The notes below the pieces were generated by a model. The model searched no databases and was not told where the DNA came from. It was given only the letters and a program-made list of their open reading frames with translations. Position numbers and translations under genes: made by a program. A DNA stretch of 64,000 bases from Synanceia verrucosa (Eukaryota; Chordata; Actinopteri; Perciformes; Synanceiidae). Shown one piece after another: positions 25,005 through 40,168 of this stretch. The stretch lies in NCBI GenBank assembly GCA_029721515.1, contig CM056558.1:16957240-17021239 (forward strand), written 5' to 3'. How positions within the stretch are numbered: position 1 is the first letter of the stretch; the number at the start of each line of letters is the position of its first letter.

Positions 25005-28000
25005 AAGTATTACGAGTGAATATCTAGATGGAGAGAGAAGGGAGAGAGAGGGACCAGACACAGACACAGCAGAGCAGAGCAGATGACTCATGACTCATCC
25101 GGTGAGTTAAAGTTCAGCGGCGCATTAAGAGTTTGACAGAAACACTTCCTTTCTCTTTAAATTAAACCTGCTGCTGCATCTGTCAGCAAAAAAATAAGCA
25201 GAAAAATGTCAGAACAGCACAGCTCACATGTGCACAAACAAACAAACAAACATAGAGGAAGTGCAGCTATTCTTCCATGGCATTCATTAATTTTTACACG
25301 CGCACACACACACACATATGGCTAATAAGCCTTTCTTGTTAAGAGGCTATGTGCAGGGGGCTGTGGAGTGATGTGTGAGTAATGAATCGGGCTTGTTTTA
25401 GAGGGCCTCTATCATTTTTTTCCTTTGATAAATCCCTGCCTGTGAAACACAACTGCTATAAATCAAAAGCTGAGAGGCAATGCACCACACACAGCATCGA
25501 CAATCGCACACTTACAGGGAATCAATATAATAACGTACGTGTGCCAGATCAGACTGTACTGTCGGTGTGTATGAGTGAGTGTGTGCGTCTATTGTAGCAA
25601 GAGCAAAAAAAAAAAAAAGCATCTGTATTAATATAACCTCCCAGCATTTAACATGTGATTTACTGGATATCTACAAAAGCTCCAGTATCAGTAACATGGA
25701 ACAGAATTGGATCAATGTCTTAAAGGTTTTAAGGAGCCATGAAACGCCCTTATAAGCTTGTTTCTTCATACAAGCCAATCATATCGTACCCCACAAATGA
25801 TTATCATTAATAATTAATTACATAATCCCTGCAAATGTGATCAAACTATGGGCAGTAGTGTTAATGACTTCATGATGTCTCCTCCATTTGGGTTTAACAG
25901 TTGGACTATCAGCTGAAAGAAAAGGTGATTTTCATGTGTCAGTTATATTTATGGTGCATTAAATTCTAACAGTCAATCAAACCCTATAATAATAATGCTA
26001 TAATGCTAATTTGCGCCGTTTGTAAGAATTCTGAGATTTGAGTGATGCGTTTAGTGTCAATCAGCAGCACAATGTATTGTAATGTAGTGTGTGTTTAAAT
26101 TATGGAGTGATTGACTAGTAATGGCAGCGTTCTGTGTCCATTAGGTCAGCTGGTAGAGTCAGGATGTGCCCTTCTAAGCTTCAAAGCTTAATTTAAATTC
26201 TACTTTTTTCAACTTGAATTAACGTCAAACTATCTTACCTATTGTCTGTTGCCCTCATCTCTGCATACACCATTACAACTAAACTGTCTCTTTTCCTTTT
26301 TTTCATGTGGATTTCCACAGATAATTGGTACGACAAACACTATACCATGATGTTTTGTTTTGTTTTTTTTAAATTTGATTAGATTCAACTAAAACACTGA
26401 ACGCCTGATGTGCTGTCTCTGTGTTTACTCTGCCTGGCAAGAATTAAAAATGTTGAGGTGAAAGTTGGTTGTTCCAGATCTTGCAGGTTAAACTTCTCTA
26501 CTGGTCTCTTCTTATCCCATGTGACAAAATGTGTATTATGGAGCCTTCATCTCATTGGAACAATGAGTTATATGTCATATCTTTTTGTTTATTTTTGGCA
26601 CCCTAATCTGTCATCTCTATTATAATTTTTAGGATGGAACTCACCCTGACAGATTCCATGTTTTTCACTGTTTGAATTTCATTTTTTACAGATTTTGACA
26701 GCCAGAACCAAGCAGCCCGTCAGTAAGATGTCAATGCGATTACTGTGCTCAATGCGTGTCCTCACTTTTGACAGTTGGCTTTGAAAACATTTTCATTTGC
26801 TGTTGCAATGTGCCATAAACGCAAAAGACTTCAGCTGTGGATGTTAAGTGGTTATATAAAGCCTTTTGACCGTGTCACACTAAAACCACTCAACAGTTCT
26901 GCAGAAGGAGAAACACTGTTCTGCTTCACAATAACAAGCAGTTCTTTCTCCAGCATATTTTATCACACATAGACAGCTTTCAGCACTAACCCAGACCTAA
27001 ACTCTTCTCCAGGACAGATTTGGCAACGTTGAGATAAACCAGACTCAATTACACAGCATACTGATCAGGCATTATGTTGATTAAAAGTGACCATAAAAAG
27101 TCAGGGTGAAAAGGTGGAGGTATATTATAAAAAAAAGCTGTCCCGTAAGTTCAACCTCTGTGTGCGCTCATAAAGAAACTGTAGAACACAGCTTTCTGAA
27201 AGTAACTCAACAAAACAGATTTAATCATAGACAAGGTGAGAAGTTCGAAGAGTCATTTCTATTTTTTGATGCATTATTTACTTAGAAAAGCTAAGCGCCC
27301 CACTTTGTGCATGAATATGAACATCTTTTGGGGTCTTCTGTGAAGTCACTAAATTCATCACATGCCCTGCAATAAACTGAGCTCAGCGGAGACAAATGGA
27401 ATAAAGCGCTCACTTTCTCTTACATGAATGCAAACCATAAAACAAATCAAGACACGTTAAATATTTATGTGGTATTCTGGCTCAGGAGCTTGGATGTGCG
27501 GGAGAGTTTGTTTTTGGTCACATGTGCCCGTTGGTGTGTATGAGTGTGTGAAGAAAAATGTGTCAGACAAAACTAGTCTAAATAATGTCTTGGGAAGCAC
27601 CAATTGACTGTGTGATATTACGATATACATTGTAGTGCGGTATAAAAATGTCTACCGTATGATATAAGCCCCTGCAAAGTACAACACATCTCTTCTTGAT
27701 CTCTTAATGACCGCTGGATAATCCAAATGTATAATGAGAGTTGAGAGTTCAAAACATGTTCATTGTATGAAGCACAGACATGTTGTATGATAGCTAGCAT
27801 GTTTACATCACAAGCAAGGACTAGTTTGCGGCAGGTGTAGCTCGGGAGTCAGGAGTAAATAAAAGTTGTAGCTCGGGAGTAAACAGCAGCATGGAGGATG
27901 TTGTGTTGCGTGTGAATGATTCTGAAAATAATGTCACCAGTAACGTTACACCATTAAAAAAAAAACGAAAAAAAAAACAAAAACAAAAAAAACTGTATCA

Positions 28001-31000
28001 CATACGTATCGTTATCGGGCTATAAAATTGGCTATATCAGGACATACAATTTTGTCCATATCGCACTGCTCTAGTGAATTGCTATGACACTTCCTGTATT
28101 GATAGTTAATAAAAGGCATTGATTGGTACATTCCTAATACAGGTGACAATGAGAGCACAAAAATAAAACAAACTTACTCTGATCTGATCAGTTACTTCCC
28201 AAACTAGTTCAGAGCAAACCTTGAATTTAAAGGAGCTTGATGGGATTCTGTCGACAAAGCAGAGAGTAGATTGGATTACAACACACACAGAGGGAGAGCA
28301 ACTTCATTTTCTGCTCTCATTACTCTCTATATCTGGGTTTCTTTCAGGTCACCTTAGTTTGTTCGTAAATGCTATTTTTTACCCTAAATTAAGTAGCTCA
28401 TGAAGTATTTCCCAGCATACTGTGAAATTATTGGGGCTGCCATTTACACTGACAGGAATTTTTGGGTTGCTTTATAAACAATTTTGTTCAACATCCAGCT
28501 CTAGAATCTAAATTTCTTAAGGGACTGTCAACAAACACACAACTTGCTTGTGTAGTTTCCCTTTTATCTGCACTGTTTCTCACTCAATACTTGTTGTCCT
28601 TCTTTAGTTGTATTCCATTTATAGTCTGGCTCTCCCTGTGGAGGCCATTTGTTGTCCTTGTTGCAAAAATTTGTTCAACTGTCTTCAATAAAATGAGAAT
28701 AAGAGAGAGAGCAGCTCCTACGCTCATACATACTGTATAAACACATGCGTGCAATGTGCACTATATATGAATGAACAAGAATATGAAATATGAATGCTAC
28801 ACATGATGCATGAACAGCAGCTTCAGCAAGGTGACTGAATGGATCAAATGCATGGTGGTGGTAAAACAACAGAAAAAGCAGCCGTTCTCTTTTCTTTTCT
28901 CTGGAAAGAGGAGACAAATGCAAGGGAGAGACAAAGATAAACTAATGAAATATCATTTGAACTTCCAGGGTGACACAGAAAACAAAAAGATCAGAGGGAA
29001 GGGGAAGAGCTTGAAAGCTCACACACATACGAGATACTGAAAAATGGAGAAACTGCTCTAATTCAGATACAGTAGTACTAAATCTGCATGCATGCAGTGC
29101 AACCACGTTAACGTTGTGTGGAAATGGTGTACAAACATTGTTATTATTTCTATTTCAGTGTGAATTTCATCTAGTCTTTTTTGTCATCTGCCAAGACAAA
29201 AAATGCCCCTCTGAGATACCCCTCATTGCTGTGGGATAATGACAGCTTCAGATCAGTCAAGCATGAGACAGACAGAAATTCATGGTATTTACACCATAAT
29301 AATTAAGAAAACTCAGACTCCCCAGAAAGTCTCAAGTCAGCTTTTAGTGACACTACAAAGTGAATACATCAGAAACCTCTCCTTCACATTGAAGTTTTCT
29401 CATTAAATGTGTCCTCTTATCCTCCCTACTTCACAACACCATCGTACCAAACTGTAATAAAACTCCTCCATATCCTTTTCTACACCTCTTCTACTCAGAT
29501 TTACCTCCCTCTCTCTGCTAAGTGTTACTTTCCACTCTTCTCGCCCTCCCACTCTTCATTTAAATCAGTGTTATTCTCCAACATGCAGGAGATACCAGCA
29601 GCCACACTCTCACCTTCCCTCAGGCACAAAACGACCCTGAACTTTCCCTTTGCTTTGTGGATGGTAAGCTAGTCTTCTTTGCCTACGGCCAGCAGCGAAG
29701 CTATAGGAGTACATATGGGCAATAGTTCTGAGCAGACAGGTAGAGATAATATTTTTAATACAAGAAAAATATTTAGTAATACCTGTCTGACCTGCGGTTG
29801 TAATAAATCCCAGAAGTGCTTCTAGATTTTTTTTTAATTTTTATGACATGAGAATGGAGGAACAGTTGGTAGTTTTTGGGGCTTTGTTAACAGCAACAAT
29901 GAATATGTATTGCATTTGTAATATAACATGATACATTACATTGCTGTTAAGGCAAACTGTGATGGACAGCTATAGCAAAGCTGTGTGGAACATCAATAAT
30001 CTAGGCTGTGAAATTATTATTATTATTTTAAAATATGATTAATTGCAAAACTTCCACAGCTCGTTACGAATAATCACATTTTATTGTATGTTTATTTTAC
30101 AACAGTTTTTAAACTAACAGTTATTGTATGTACAGTTGAATTGAGTCTTTCATGATGCTGACTGGTCTGCAGGCAGTTGCCAACCATTTAACAAGCTCTG
30201 TAGTTAACTTTGTCCATTTAATTTCATAAACAGGTCTGAGGAGAGTTGTTCACTCCAGAATAGTGCTTTGCCTTGCCTGTTAGCATCCACCTGATTATCT
30301 GCACTAGCATGGTTAGCTCATAGGTTTTAGCTCAGACTTGAAGTACTTTGGTCATATTAACATTAACATATTAATTATGTTTTACACAAGGTCTACATCT
30401 TGATATAGCTAATTTTATATCCTGATAATAAAAATATCTCTATATATTTTCGCTTTCCATTACGCTCGCCTCTTCCTCCTCCTCCATGCTCCTCTCTAAT
30501 ATTACCCAATATAACCCAGATCTACTATTTAAACTGATTCGTCCAGAAGTTTTTAAAACAAACCAATTCAGAAGTGTATTGTTGGCATTTCTCTATGACT
30601 ACAGTAGCAGGAAGCAGTAGGAGCAAGTAAGAGTGAGTGGAAGCCAGTGAGTGATACAAAAAATAACTAAAAATATAACTTGACTTCTAATCAAATCACT
30701 GTAAACACATTATTGTTGACAGTCTTACTCAAAATATGTAGAAGGAGAAGTTAAAAAAAACAAACAGATTTGGACACAATTGAGAATGGCAGTTTTTGTT
30801 TCTGAGGCTTACAGCTAAAAAGTTTCACTGTTATAGTGCTACTATCTGGACAAATTGCTCTGACACTGCACACCCTTAGGTGCCAAGCAGATTGGGTGAG
30901 CAGTTCTCGAGAATGACATACTGTAACCACATACTGTACCTAGAGACAGACAGAGATTCTAAGCTTTAGAGTTGGAGGAACTTCGGGAACGGCATGTTAA

Positions 31001-31213
31001 ACACATCAAGTCAGGTGAAGTTAAGCGTCTATTCCTCAGAGTCTCTCTGTGAATGAATATGAATAAGAGCGTGAAGCTCTTAAGGTTTGACTGTTTGTGA
31101 AAACTAATGACTCAGCTGAGTGGGAGGGAAACTCCTTCATGGCCACTCAGGTCTTTAGAAGCTGAGGCAGCGCACAAAATTTATGTGTGCTGTAGGCATA
31201 CAGTGCAGCGGTG

Positions 31214-31250
<37 letters not shown>

Positions 31251-34200
31251 CAGTCAGTAGTTTCATTGCAAACCAAGGAAATGGTAGTTTCAAAGCCTGT
31301 TGGGTGAACATGCATCCAACAGGCCACTGAAGACTCACCAACAGTCAAATAATTAATGGGTAAACCTGGACAAAAGAAATCAATAATGACCTACAAATAA
31401 ATATAATAAAATAAATATAATAAATACATAAACATAAATAAATACATCTTGCAGCAGGCTACCTGATGCCTGGGAGTATGAAACTTGTCAGAAAAAAATA
31501 CCAGTTTAAACTGGCCAACTCCTATTAAAAAAAAACATATTTTTTCAGTATTTTCCAATGAGAAATTGGCAAGAAATGAGAATAGCGAGCCTCAAGTATG
31601 AATTAAATACAACGTTATCTATGAGGTGGAGAATGAGGACAAACAGACAGAGACAGGATTGACTCAGCACCCTTATTCCCAAAGACAAATCACCTTTTCC
31701 CGTTCTGTATGCAAAGTTTAAGTGTGTGTGTGTGTGTGTGTGTGTGTCACAGCCAGCCACCACTCTCAGACCTACCCAGGAGAATGTGGTCTTTTAATAC
31801 AGACACATTGAACAAGGTCATGCTCATATAGCACACACACACAAACAGACACAATGCCCAGAGGCAGTGGAAAACAATGAGTGGGCAGAAAGAAGGAACA
31901 CCGTCTTGATCTACATCTACATTCAGTGAGAGAAGTTTATAGCATCAGCTGCAGAGGTAGACAAATGAATTAGACAGGAAGGAATAAATAAATGCACCAA
32001 CAGAAGCACTTACTGTACGTTCCTCAGAAAACGCAATCTCTTTAAGTGTTAGCAACGGTAATAACACAGTGCTTTGACCTTGGAGTCTGTTTCCTCTGAG
32101 AAACGAGACAATCTAAACACCGAATGCGTCAAAATATATTGGATCCCTGTATATGAGATATGCTACATACAAAAAAGGTCAAAGCAAAATGATCACTGTT
32201 AAGTGTATTATAACAGATATAAAACCTGAGATGCAATAGCATATATATCAGCTATATTTAGAATTAAGAGGATAGTAAATCCAATAACCGTGGCTTCTCC
32301 AAGCTGAGGGCATTTACAGACACAATTGCAGGCCTGTATGGAGGTAATGTGCTGCCATTTTCTTCTTTTCAAACAATTAATTTACTGTTACATTTCCATT
32401 TCAGGGCGATCAGTATAACGAAACAAAATGGTAGCTGGTGAGTGGGTAGACTGATCTGTGTCCCCAAGCATCTCTTTTCTTGCTACTTACAATTATGTTC
32501 AAGAGGTAGACCGTACAAGTCAGAAAACCAAGGACCTTCATTGTCATGGAAATTAAATTTAAGCATTAAAGCAGGTGACAGATGTTTCCTTGGTACAGAA
32601 ATAGTGAGGGTTAGTCACTCGTTCTTGTAACAAAAAGTTAGTGAAGGCACGAGTTGGAGGTAAATAACACAGGACCACAGCCCAGCTGCATGTAGACGTG
32701 AGCTGGTGCTGTCCAGCTGTTTTATTTAAAGGGTGCTTCTTTTTTAACTTCCCCTTTATGACTCACGCTGGGAGGAGAAGGAGCCTGGCTGAGCAGCTAC
32801 CGTTATGTGTTGGGACTGACAATGATTAAGTCTGACTCATGTTGTTTTTGTCAGTATTTGGGTCGAGCCCAGCACTGGAATAATGCAGAACCACAGGGTC
32901 CCTCTGATCTGGGTGTGGGAAGAGACTCTGCTGCCTGTGTAAAAACTATTTTTAAGAGAGCCTGCAACTGGTTTCATGAATCCAGTCAGAGGATCCAGCT
33001 TACAAAGAAGGTCAAATGCTGGTTTCAGATCAGCTCTTGAGCAGTTAAAATACATTTAGATTATTTCGTAGTAACTTGGAATGAGGTTGTTTAGGTTGAG
33101 TAAAAAACATAGGCTCTGTCAGTAATGGCTCTCTCTATCTGGAGTGACCTTTATATTTGAAACCAAAGTCAAAATAAAATTCTATGAACCTCTTTCGCTC
33201 CATCGTTTTCATGGTGCCCAAATGACCTGGAAGTATATTAACCATATATTGGTATTTTTTTATTATTATTATTTTATTTTTTTTTATCATTTTGGTGACT
33301 TAAGTTCTGTGTGATCCTGTTTGTATCTGTTGTATATATTAATATTGCATACTAAATTATATTATTATGTTTTAAAAAAATATGTTGAAACTGACGTGCA
33401 GTGTCAAAAATGTGCTATTGCTTATATTTTTCATTCTTTGAGATACCTGCGATTTGTGCTGCAACAATACAATGTAGAAGGGTGTAATTTAGTCTTCAGA
33501 AAATACCAGTGAATGAAACATGCTGACCTGGTTATTATAAAATAAACCTTAGACCTCACTATGTTTTCACTAAATGAACAAAAAAAAAAAAATCAAGTGC
33601 ATTTTTATAAACCTCTGAGAGGAAATAATAAATGAATGAATTTCCCTTCCCTTTCCTTACACTGAGTCAGTGAATTTTCAAAACCTGGACACATAAAAAG
33701 AAAACCTGCGTGACCACTTCTTTTGTAATTTGTGTTAACTGACCCTTCAAATGTTACCGACTATATTTTTGAGAGTTTCTATCCCAGGGAAATTGTTCTT
33801 TCCATTTCCTGAGTTCTTCTGAGTTCTTCCCCTTTGGGGAAGTCAGCACACTATCAAATCTAACTGGACAGTCCATTAGCTCAGTGCACAGAGGAATAGG
33901 ATGCTGCTGAGACAGAGATTGTATAGGACTGAATGAGGTTGTGAGAAACTGTATATTGGCTTTCATGTGTGTGCTCATTGCATAATGAGTGTGCTGTGTG
34001 CAATGGGCACGGGTAGTACACTGAAATACTGAAGCAAAGTGTGTGGAGATTGAGTGTAGTAGTGTTGTACGTATATCAGAACTTGCTTTCCATGTCGTCT
34101 AATCAGGGTGCTTCTATTACACACAAACACAAGAGCTATTTTAATTGGGTGGGTGTGAGTTTCACACTGGAGAGCTTGGAAGTGAGAGTGAAGGGGCAGA

Positions 34201-35039
34201 GACAAAACACTTCTAATGTAGGCTGTTAGGCCGAAGTCAGCGAGGACAGCCTGCATCTCAGAGGATGACAGCAATTAGCATGGTTGAAGACAGGAGAAGT
34301 TATAACCCGAGAGACAAATACTCTGTGTACACAAACACACACAGAGGCTAATTTCAAAAGCTCACTGACACACACCCACAAAGAAACACTGAAAGACACA
34401 TAAACTATGGTTCTCGTGTCATGTGAAACTGTTTGATGCAGTCACATTAGCAATAAAGCAATAACCAGACTCAGCAAGGAAAATGGAACATTTGAGAGAC
34501 GTGTTGTAACAGTTAAAGCCTGAACAATACTGGAATTACTATTATATGTACAGTATATAAACTCTCCGGCCATTTCGTTAGTTCAGTGTGTTCAACTGCT
34601 TGTTAATGCAAAATCTAATCAGCCAATCGCCAATCACGTGGCAGCAATTAACATGAGCAAACCGAGCAGAATGAATGACCATGTCCATCCTGTCATGACA
34701 ACGGAGCAAAGCTCATCAAGTAAATCCAGATAGGTTGATGCATCATGCATGCATTATTTTACTCTAAAAAATAACTATGGGGACAATGTCTTTTATCTTT
34801 TCTCCTCTGGTGACTCTGCCAACACTAACAAATTACCGGATACTAAAAAAATATGTGTCTATAAAGAATTAGTGCAGCCATAACTCTTGATATTGGGCCT
34901 AAAACAAGGTCTCCCAATGTTTCGGAAATCATTGTTCAAATATCTATATCCATTAGGAATAGCAACATGCATTGCTGGTGTGTAGTCCATCATGTGTTGT
35001 GGATGACATAATTATCTTCTCAGGATCTATTTTATACCA

Positions 35040-35084
<45 letters not shown>

Positions 35085-38000
35085 AACAGTAATTCAACAG
35101 CTTGATCCGGGCAGAATACTACTAGTGATACTCACTAGTCATTTTTCCCCCCCAAATGGTATGTATGTCTTATGGATATTTGTGTCTGCACTACTATGAG
35201 CACAGCTTAAAAATAAAATAAAATAAAATAAAAATGGTGTTCAGGATGCTGTTTTTGATGTGTGTGTATGGGTGGGTATGTGTGTTTGATCCAGGGGATT
35301 CTGATACACTCCTGACTGAGTCTGCTGCTTTTGCCCTGAGGCTATGGCTCTTTGGCAGGTGAAATGTAAAATACACACACACACACACACACGCACACAC
35401 ACACACACACACGGAAAGCAGAAGGATCTACACCTGTAAATGTTAAGTGAAAACAGCAACAGCAAAAAGGGACTAAAAGTTCTCCCTGACTGAAACTTTA
35501 TACTTCCAGTTAATGTTGGTCCAACGAACATGACCTGTGTTTACAGGAACACCTCCTGCAGTGGCGGACATTTTTTTTTTTTTTTTAATCAATGTTGTTT
35601 TGAGGTTTTATTTTCTGTTATGACCAAGTGAGCATTGCATTAACTTGCTTGCATTTATTTCAAATTGGAATAGTCTCAGTTATAATTCCTAACCACTGCC
35701 TTTACACTGCATAACAGCCTACTTACTCTGTAATATTCATTATGTGTGTAATGAAAGGAAAACCAAATAGATGTCGATTTGATTTGATTTAAACATCCAT
35801 TTCATATATTCGAGTATGTGATGACTCGTGACCATCCAGTGTTTCTGTGGATGTATGGAGGAGTAATGACAAACAGATGGTAAGTGCAGCCAAGGAGACA
35901 AATCATTCGATGTGTAATTGAACCTCATCGCTGATGCAAATTCTGGCAGCGTAAAGCCTCTTTACAGCAGATTCAAATTTAAATGGTTCGAGAATATTTT
36001 GCTCACTTTAATGGGAAATTATACAAAGAGAACAGCATACAGGGGTGTACTTCATCATCTGGGACAGTGTGGCACTCACCAAGTGTGAGTCAGGCATAAA
36101 TTTCTTAAAAAAAAAAAAAAAACACTTTCCAGGACAGGATAACAGAGAGAATATACTTCTTTTGTGGTAGTCTACTCTTAGGTCCTGATCAGAAATATTA
36201 TAGTCCATTAGGGTGGCCACAGAAAAGGTTACACTATAATGTCTCACTGCACCGTCCTCTGTTTTCCTCGTCTCTTTTTCAACACTTCCACATCCATTTT
36301 ATTCAGTGGAAGTCACCAAAAATCTAACATTTATCAAAGACAGTCGGATGCATTTGTGAGCTACTTCTGCATTAGTAGACCTTTTGAAATAGCTTCAAAT
36401 AGTACTGCACATGATGGCCAAGTAAACGCTATTTCAGGATTAATAAAATAAAAGTCAAAGTTTTTTGAGGACAACGGTGTGATGCAGCATTAAACTGTAG
36501 CAGGATGCTCTAAATATACACCACAATGTCTACACTAGTGCTGTGTGATATGGACAAAATTGTATATCTTGATACAGCTAATTTTATATCACAGCTCAAA
36601 CATGCATATTACATGCTTCTTGTTGCAATGAAGGGCATTCTGCAGTGACATTAGCCCCTGTATTGTTTCCCTTATGTGGTTGCCATAGTTACACAACAAG
36701 CAAAATAAGCAAAAGTTGAACCACTATAAACTGCAGAGCAGCAGCTACAGTATTTTGACCTCCTCAGTCAAAGGGAAAGAAGTTAGTGGAGTAATAAAGT
36801 GTGAATGCAGTTGAGAGTGACTCCTGCCAACCCTGCTGATGTGGTGGACAGCCTCAACGGCAGTGAGCCAGGAGCTAAAGATGGAAAAAGGAATGCAAAA
36901 GAAATGCAAAGTGTTCAGCTAAACCCTTGTAAATGATTCAGAGACGTCCAGCCACACAGGATCATTTATAACAGTGCATCAATATATATGCATCACTTGA
37001 TCTTATGAAGCGCATTAATGCAAACGCATCACCAAACGATTACAGTCACATAATATTTTCTAACACAGGGTTTTCCAGCAGCAGAGGGAAGCTGATTAGT
37101 TTACACTTCAGAGATATGAGGTAGACACATCATGATAAGTCTTTACCATGTTTTCTCCTTCATAACACTGCATGGGGAGATATGAACTGCACGACTTGCA
37201 TATCGATAACAAGTTAACTCCCTGGGTAACATCCAACTCCCTACATGAGATGACCTGAGTTACATTAGAACAAGCTAAAATAGGCTTTAAAGGACATGCA
37301 TTGTTGTTATGTTTAACAATGCAAATTAAACAATACACGCTTATTGTGTTAAAAAAAAGTGGTAGAGAACAGGAGGTGCTTAAGAGAAGAAGAAGAAGAA
37401 GAATTTAAAAAAAAATAAAAGTTGCTATTGGAAGGGTACTAAATTCAAAAGCAAATATCCTAAACAAAATGTAATTTAGCTATGAAGGTAGCTAAGTTTG
37501 TTGGGCAGTATCGCGTTACTGACAGTAACTAATACTGTAACGAATTACTTTAAACGCATTTGCCGTTAAAATAAGATCTCCAACTCAGAAAGTCGGTTTA
37601 ATCTCACCAACCTGACATAGAATTCATGCTATCTGCTACTGAATGCTACTGATGTAAATAGAGAAGTACGTGTTTTTTTTTTTTTTTTTTGGGTGGGGGG
37701 GGGGTTGGGTCGTACATCTGTAAGGCTGGAAAGAGCTGGGAGGTTATGTTGATCTGAGCTCCAAATTCTGACTTCCAGTGAACACACCATAAGGTAAATT
37801 CTCACTCCCGAGGGTCCTAAAGAGTAACTAACTTTTAACAGTAACACATTACTTTTTGGTCCAAGTAATCAACAAAGTAATTGAGTTACTTTTGAATGAA
37901 GTAACTAGTACCTGTAACTAATTACTATTTTTCAGTAACTAGCACTGTGTTTTATTTTCTTATGTTCCACTTTATATATAAAAAGTGAGTTTTGGCTTTT

Positions 38001-40034
38001 GGCTTCATTCTGTTTAGCTGTTGTTTACTGCACTTTTATGGATGAACACAGAATCAAGATACTGTATATATGCTCGGAAATATCTGACGCAGTAAAGATC
38101 TGATTAAGCTAATGGATTTTTTTTTTTGCTGTCTTTTTGTGCAATGTAAAGAATGCTTCGGCAGACTTGCTCTATGATAAGCCATAAAGGGTTAAACAAT
38201 TGGACAAAAAAATCAGTAATTGTTCAGTGCATTTATGTGAAATATTGATTGTTGCTCTTGAGGTAAAAAAGAAGAGGTGTCTTTTAACAGAGCAGAGGCC
38301 AAATATTCAATGGATGAAACTAATGTTTGGGGCATCATTTTGTTATTAAGATGATATGTCATGAGGATGTGTCACTCAGCTTAGCAGATGCCAGTGACTG
38401 ATTGATCGGTCTCACCCATTGTACTCACCAGCCCCCTCCTGGTAACTTTATGACTGCAATATTAAACTCTGCACAAGGCTCAGATGAGTGGGGCAAGCTA
38501 AGAAAGTTCCAACAAAACAAAATCTCTCCGAATTTTTAAGCTCAGAGATGGTTACACAAATCCATCTTTCTGACAGAATCATTTCCAAAGCCCAGAGCGC
38601 CAACTGGGCTCCTGGATGCACTTCTGAGCAGCACCGCCTGGGGTTGAGAGTGAGAGTGAGTGTGTGTGTGTGTGTGTGTGAGAGGGGCATCGTGAAAGAC
38701 AGGATAAAGTATTAGTCATTCAATATAGAATATGAACTCTGAGTGTGTCTGTGGCTAAACCTTGGCTAAAGTCTTTCTTTCTCTTCAGAAAGAAACTGTT
38801 CCTTCGTTTAGTCACGTACCCTTGACTGGTTTCACCCAACGTCTATGTCACTGCATGTATGAGTGTGTGTCTAAAGAGAGATTAATGGTGCAGACATCTT
38901 AAAAGTCTGAGCCACCAGTCCACACAAGCTGCCTCTCAGCAGTGTGTATCTGTGTGTTGGTGTGTACTGACAACAACACCGACAGTGGCTCCAATCAAAG
39001 GATTATACCCCTGCGGCAATTCAACTGAATGAACCAGACCTTATGGTTACAGTCCTGTGAGGTGGAAGAGAGTGTATGGATGACACTCCACATCTCACTA
39101 ACAACTAACCCCTGCTCTCTCTGGCACACAAATCCCTGTAACTCTATGCCCTTGAGGTCCCTCCATCTGTTTTCCCTAACATCGAAGTACAGACCTCGCC
39201 ACTAATTGTGATCGTACAGTTTCTCCAACTTACATTCTTCATTCAGTCTTTTGTTGCCTTCTTGATAGCCATCCATCCATCTATCCATCTATGCATCCAT
39301 CCATCCATGGCTGGCTAGCAGGGGTTGCGGGCTAGCTAGGGTATTTCAGACTTCCCTTTCCCCAGTAATGTTTAAAGCATTCCGAGGCAAGACGAGATGT
39401 ATAATCTCTCTGGGATGTTCTGGTTCTTAACAATTGGATGTGCTGAAAAAACCTTGAAAAGGAGGCATCCTGGAGGCACCCCGGTCAGATGCCTGAACTC
39501 AGCTGGCCCCTTCAGACACTGAGGAGCTGCAGCTCTACTCAGAGCTCCTCAATCTCTCAGGGTCAGCCCTGGCACTCTACAGAGGAAGCCCATTTCGGCC
39601 TCTGCAATCTCCTTCTTTCTGTCACAACCCCAAAGCTAGAAGGTAAGGGTAGCACCAACTGAGCATTCGAGATCTTCGCCCTCCAGCAAGCGATCCACCA
39701 CTTTCCAGCAGAGGACCAATAGACTCAGATTTGGAGGTGTTGACTCTCATCCAGACTTTCATTGTGTTTTGAATGGATGAACTAACCAACTGATGAATTT
39801 TGGATCGATCAACCATGCTGATAAAACTTTTTGAATCTGTCCAAGCTTCTCCTGTAAATAAATAATCTACCACAGAGCATCGTTAAAGTATTAATTTGTA
39901 ACATGAAATGGATGAAAAGGAAAAGCAAAAGAGACGTTGTTTTCATGAACACAGCACTTAATAGAGCTAATGTGGTGTCACTGTGATTTTAGCATCATAT
40001 ATACATATATACAGTATATATATACACACACATA

Positions 40035-40089
<55 letters not shown>

Positions 40090-40118
40090 TGTATATACAT
40101 ATATATGTATATGATATA

Positions 40119-40168
<50 letters not shown>

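Larger units (their letters stand above)
37492..37949. mobile_element. GTAACT-rich repeat, copy 2, interrupted by a nested repeat
   Basis: The outer parts (37492-37570 and about 37826-37949) carry TTGGGCAGTATCGCGTTACT, AACGAATTACTTTAAACGC, then CAGTAACACATTACTTTTTG, GAGTTACTTTTGAATGAAGT and CAGTAACTAGCACTG. The middle is unrelated: it contains a T-run, a G-run and the repeat at 37710-37825. The nested order suggests the inner repeat inserted into the outer one. Confidence 0.6.

Noticed and set aside
26140..26205. Possible tRNA gene (GGTCAGCTGGTAGAG)
   Set aside because: Only an A-box-like string is present; there is no convincing B box, anticodon stem or acceptor stem.
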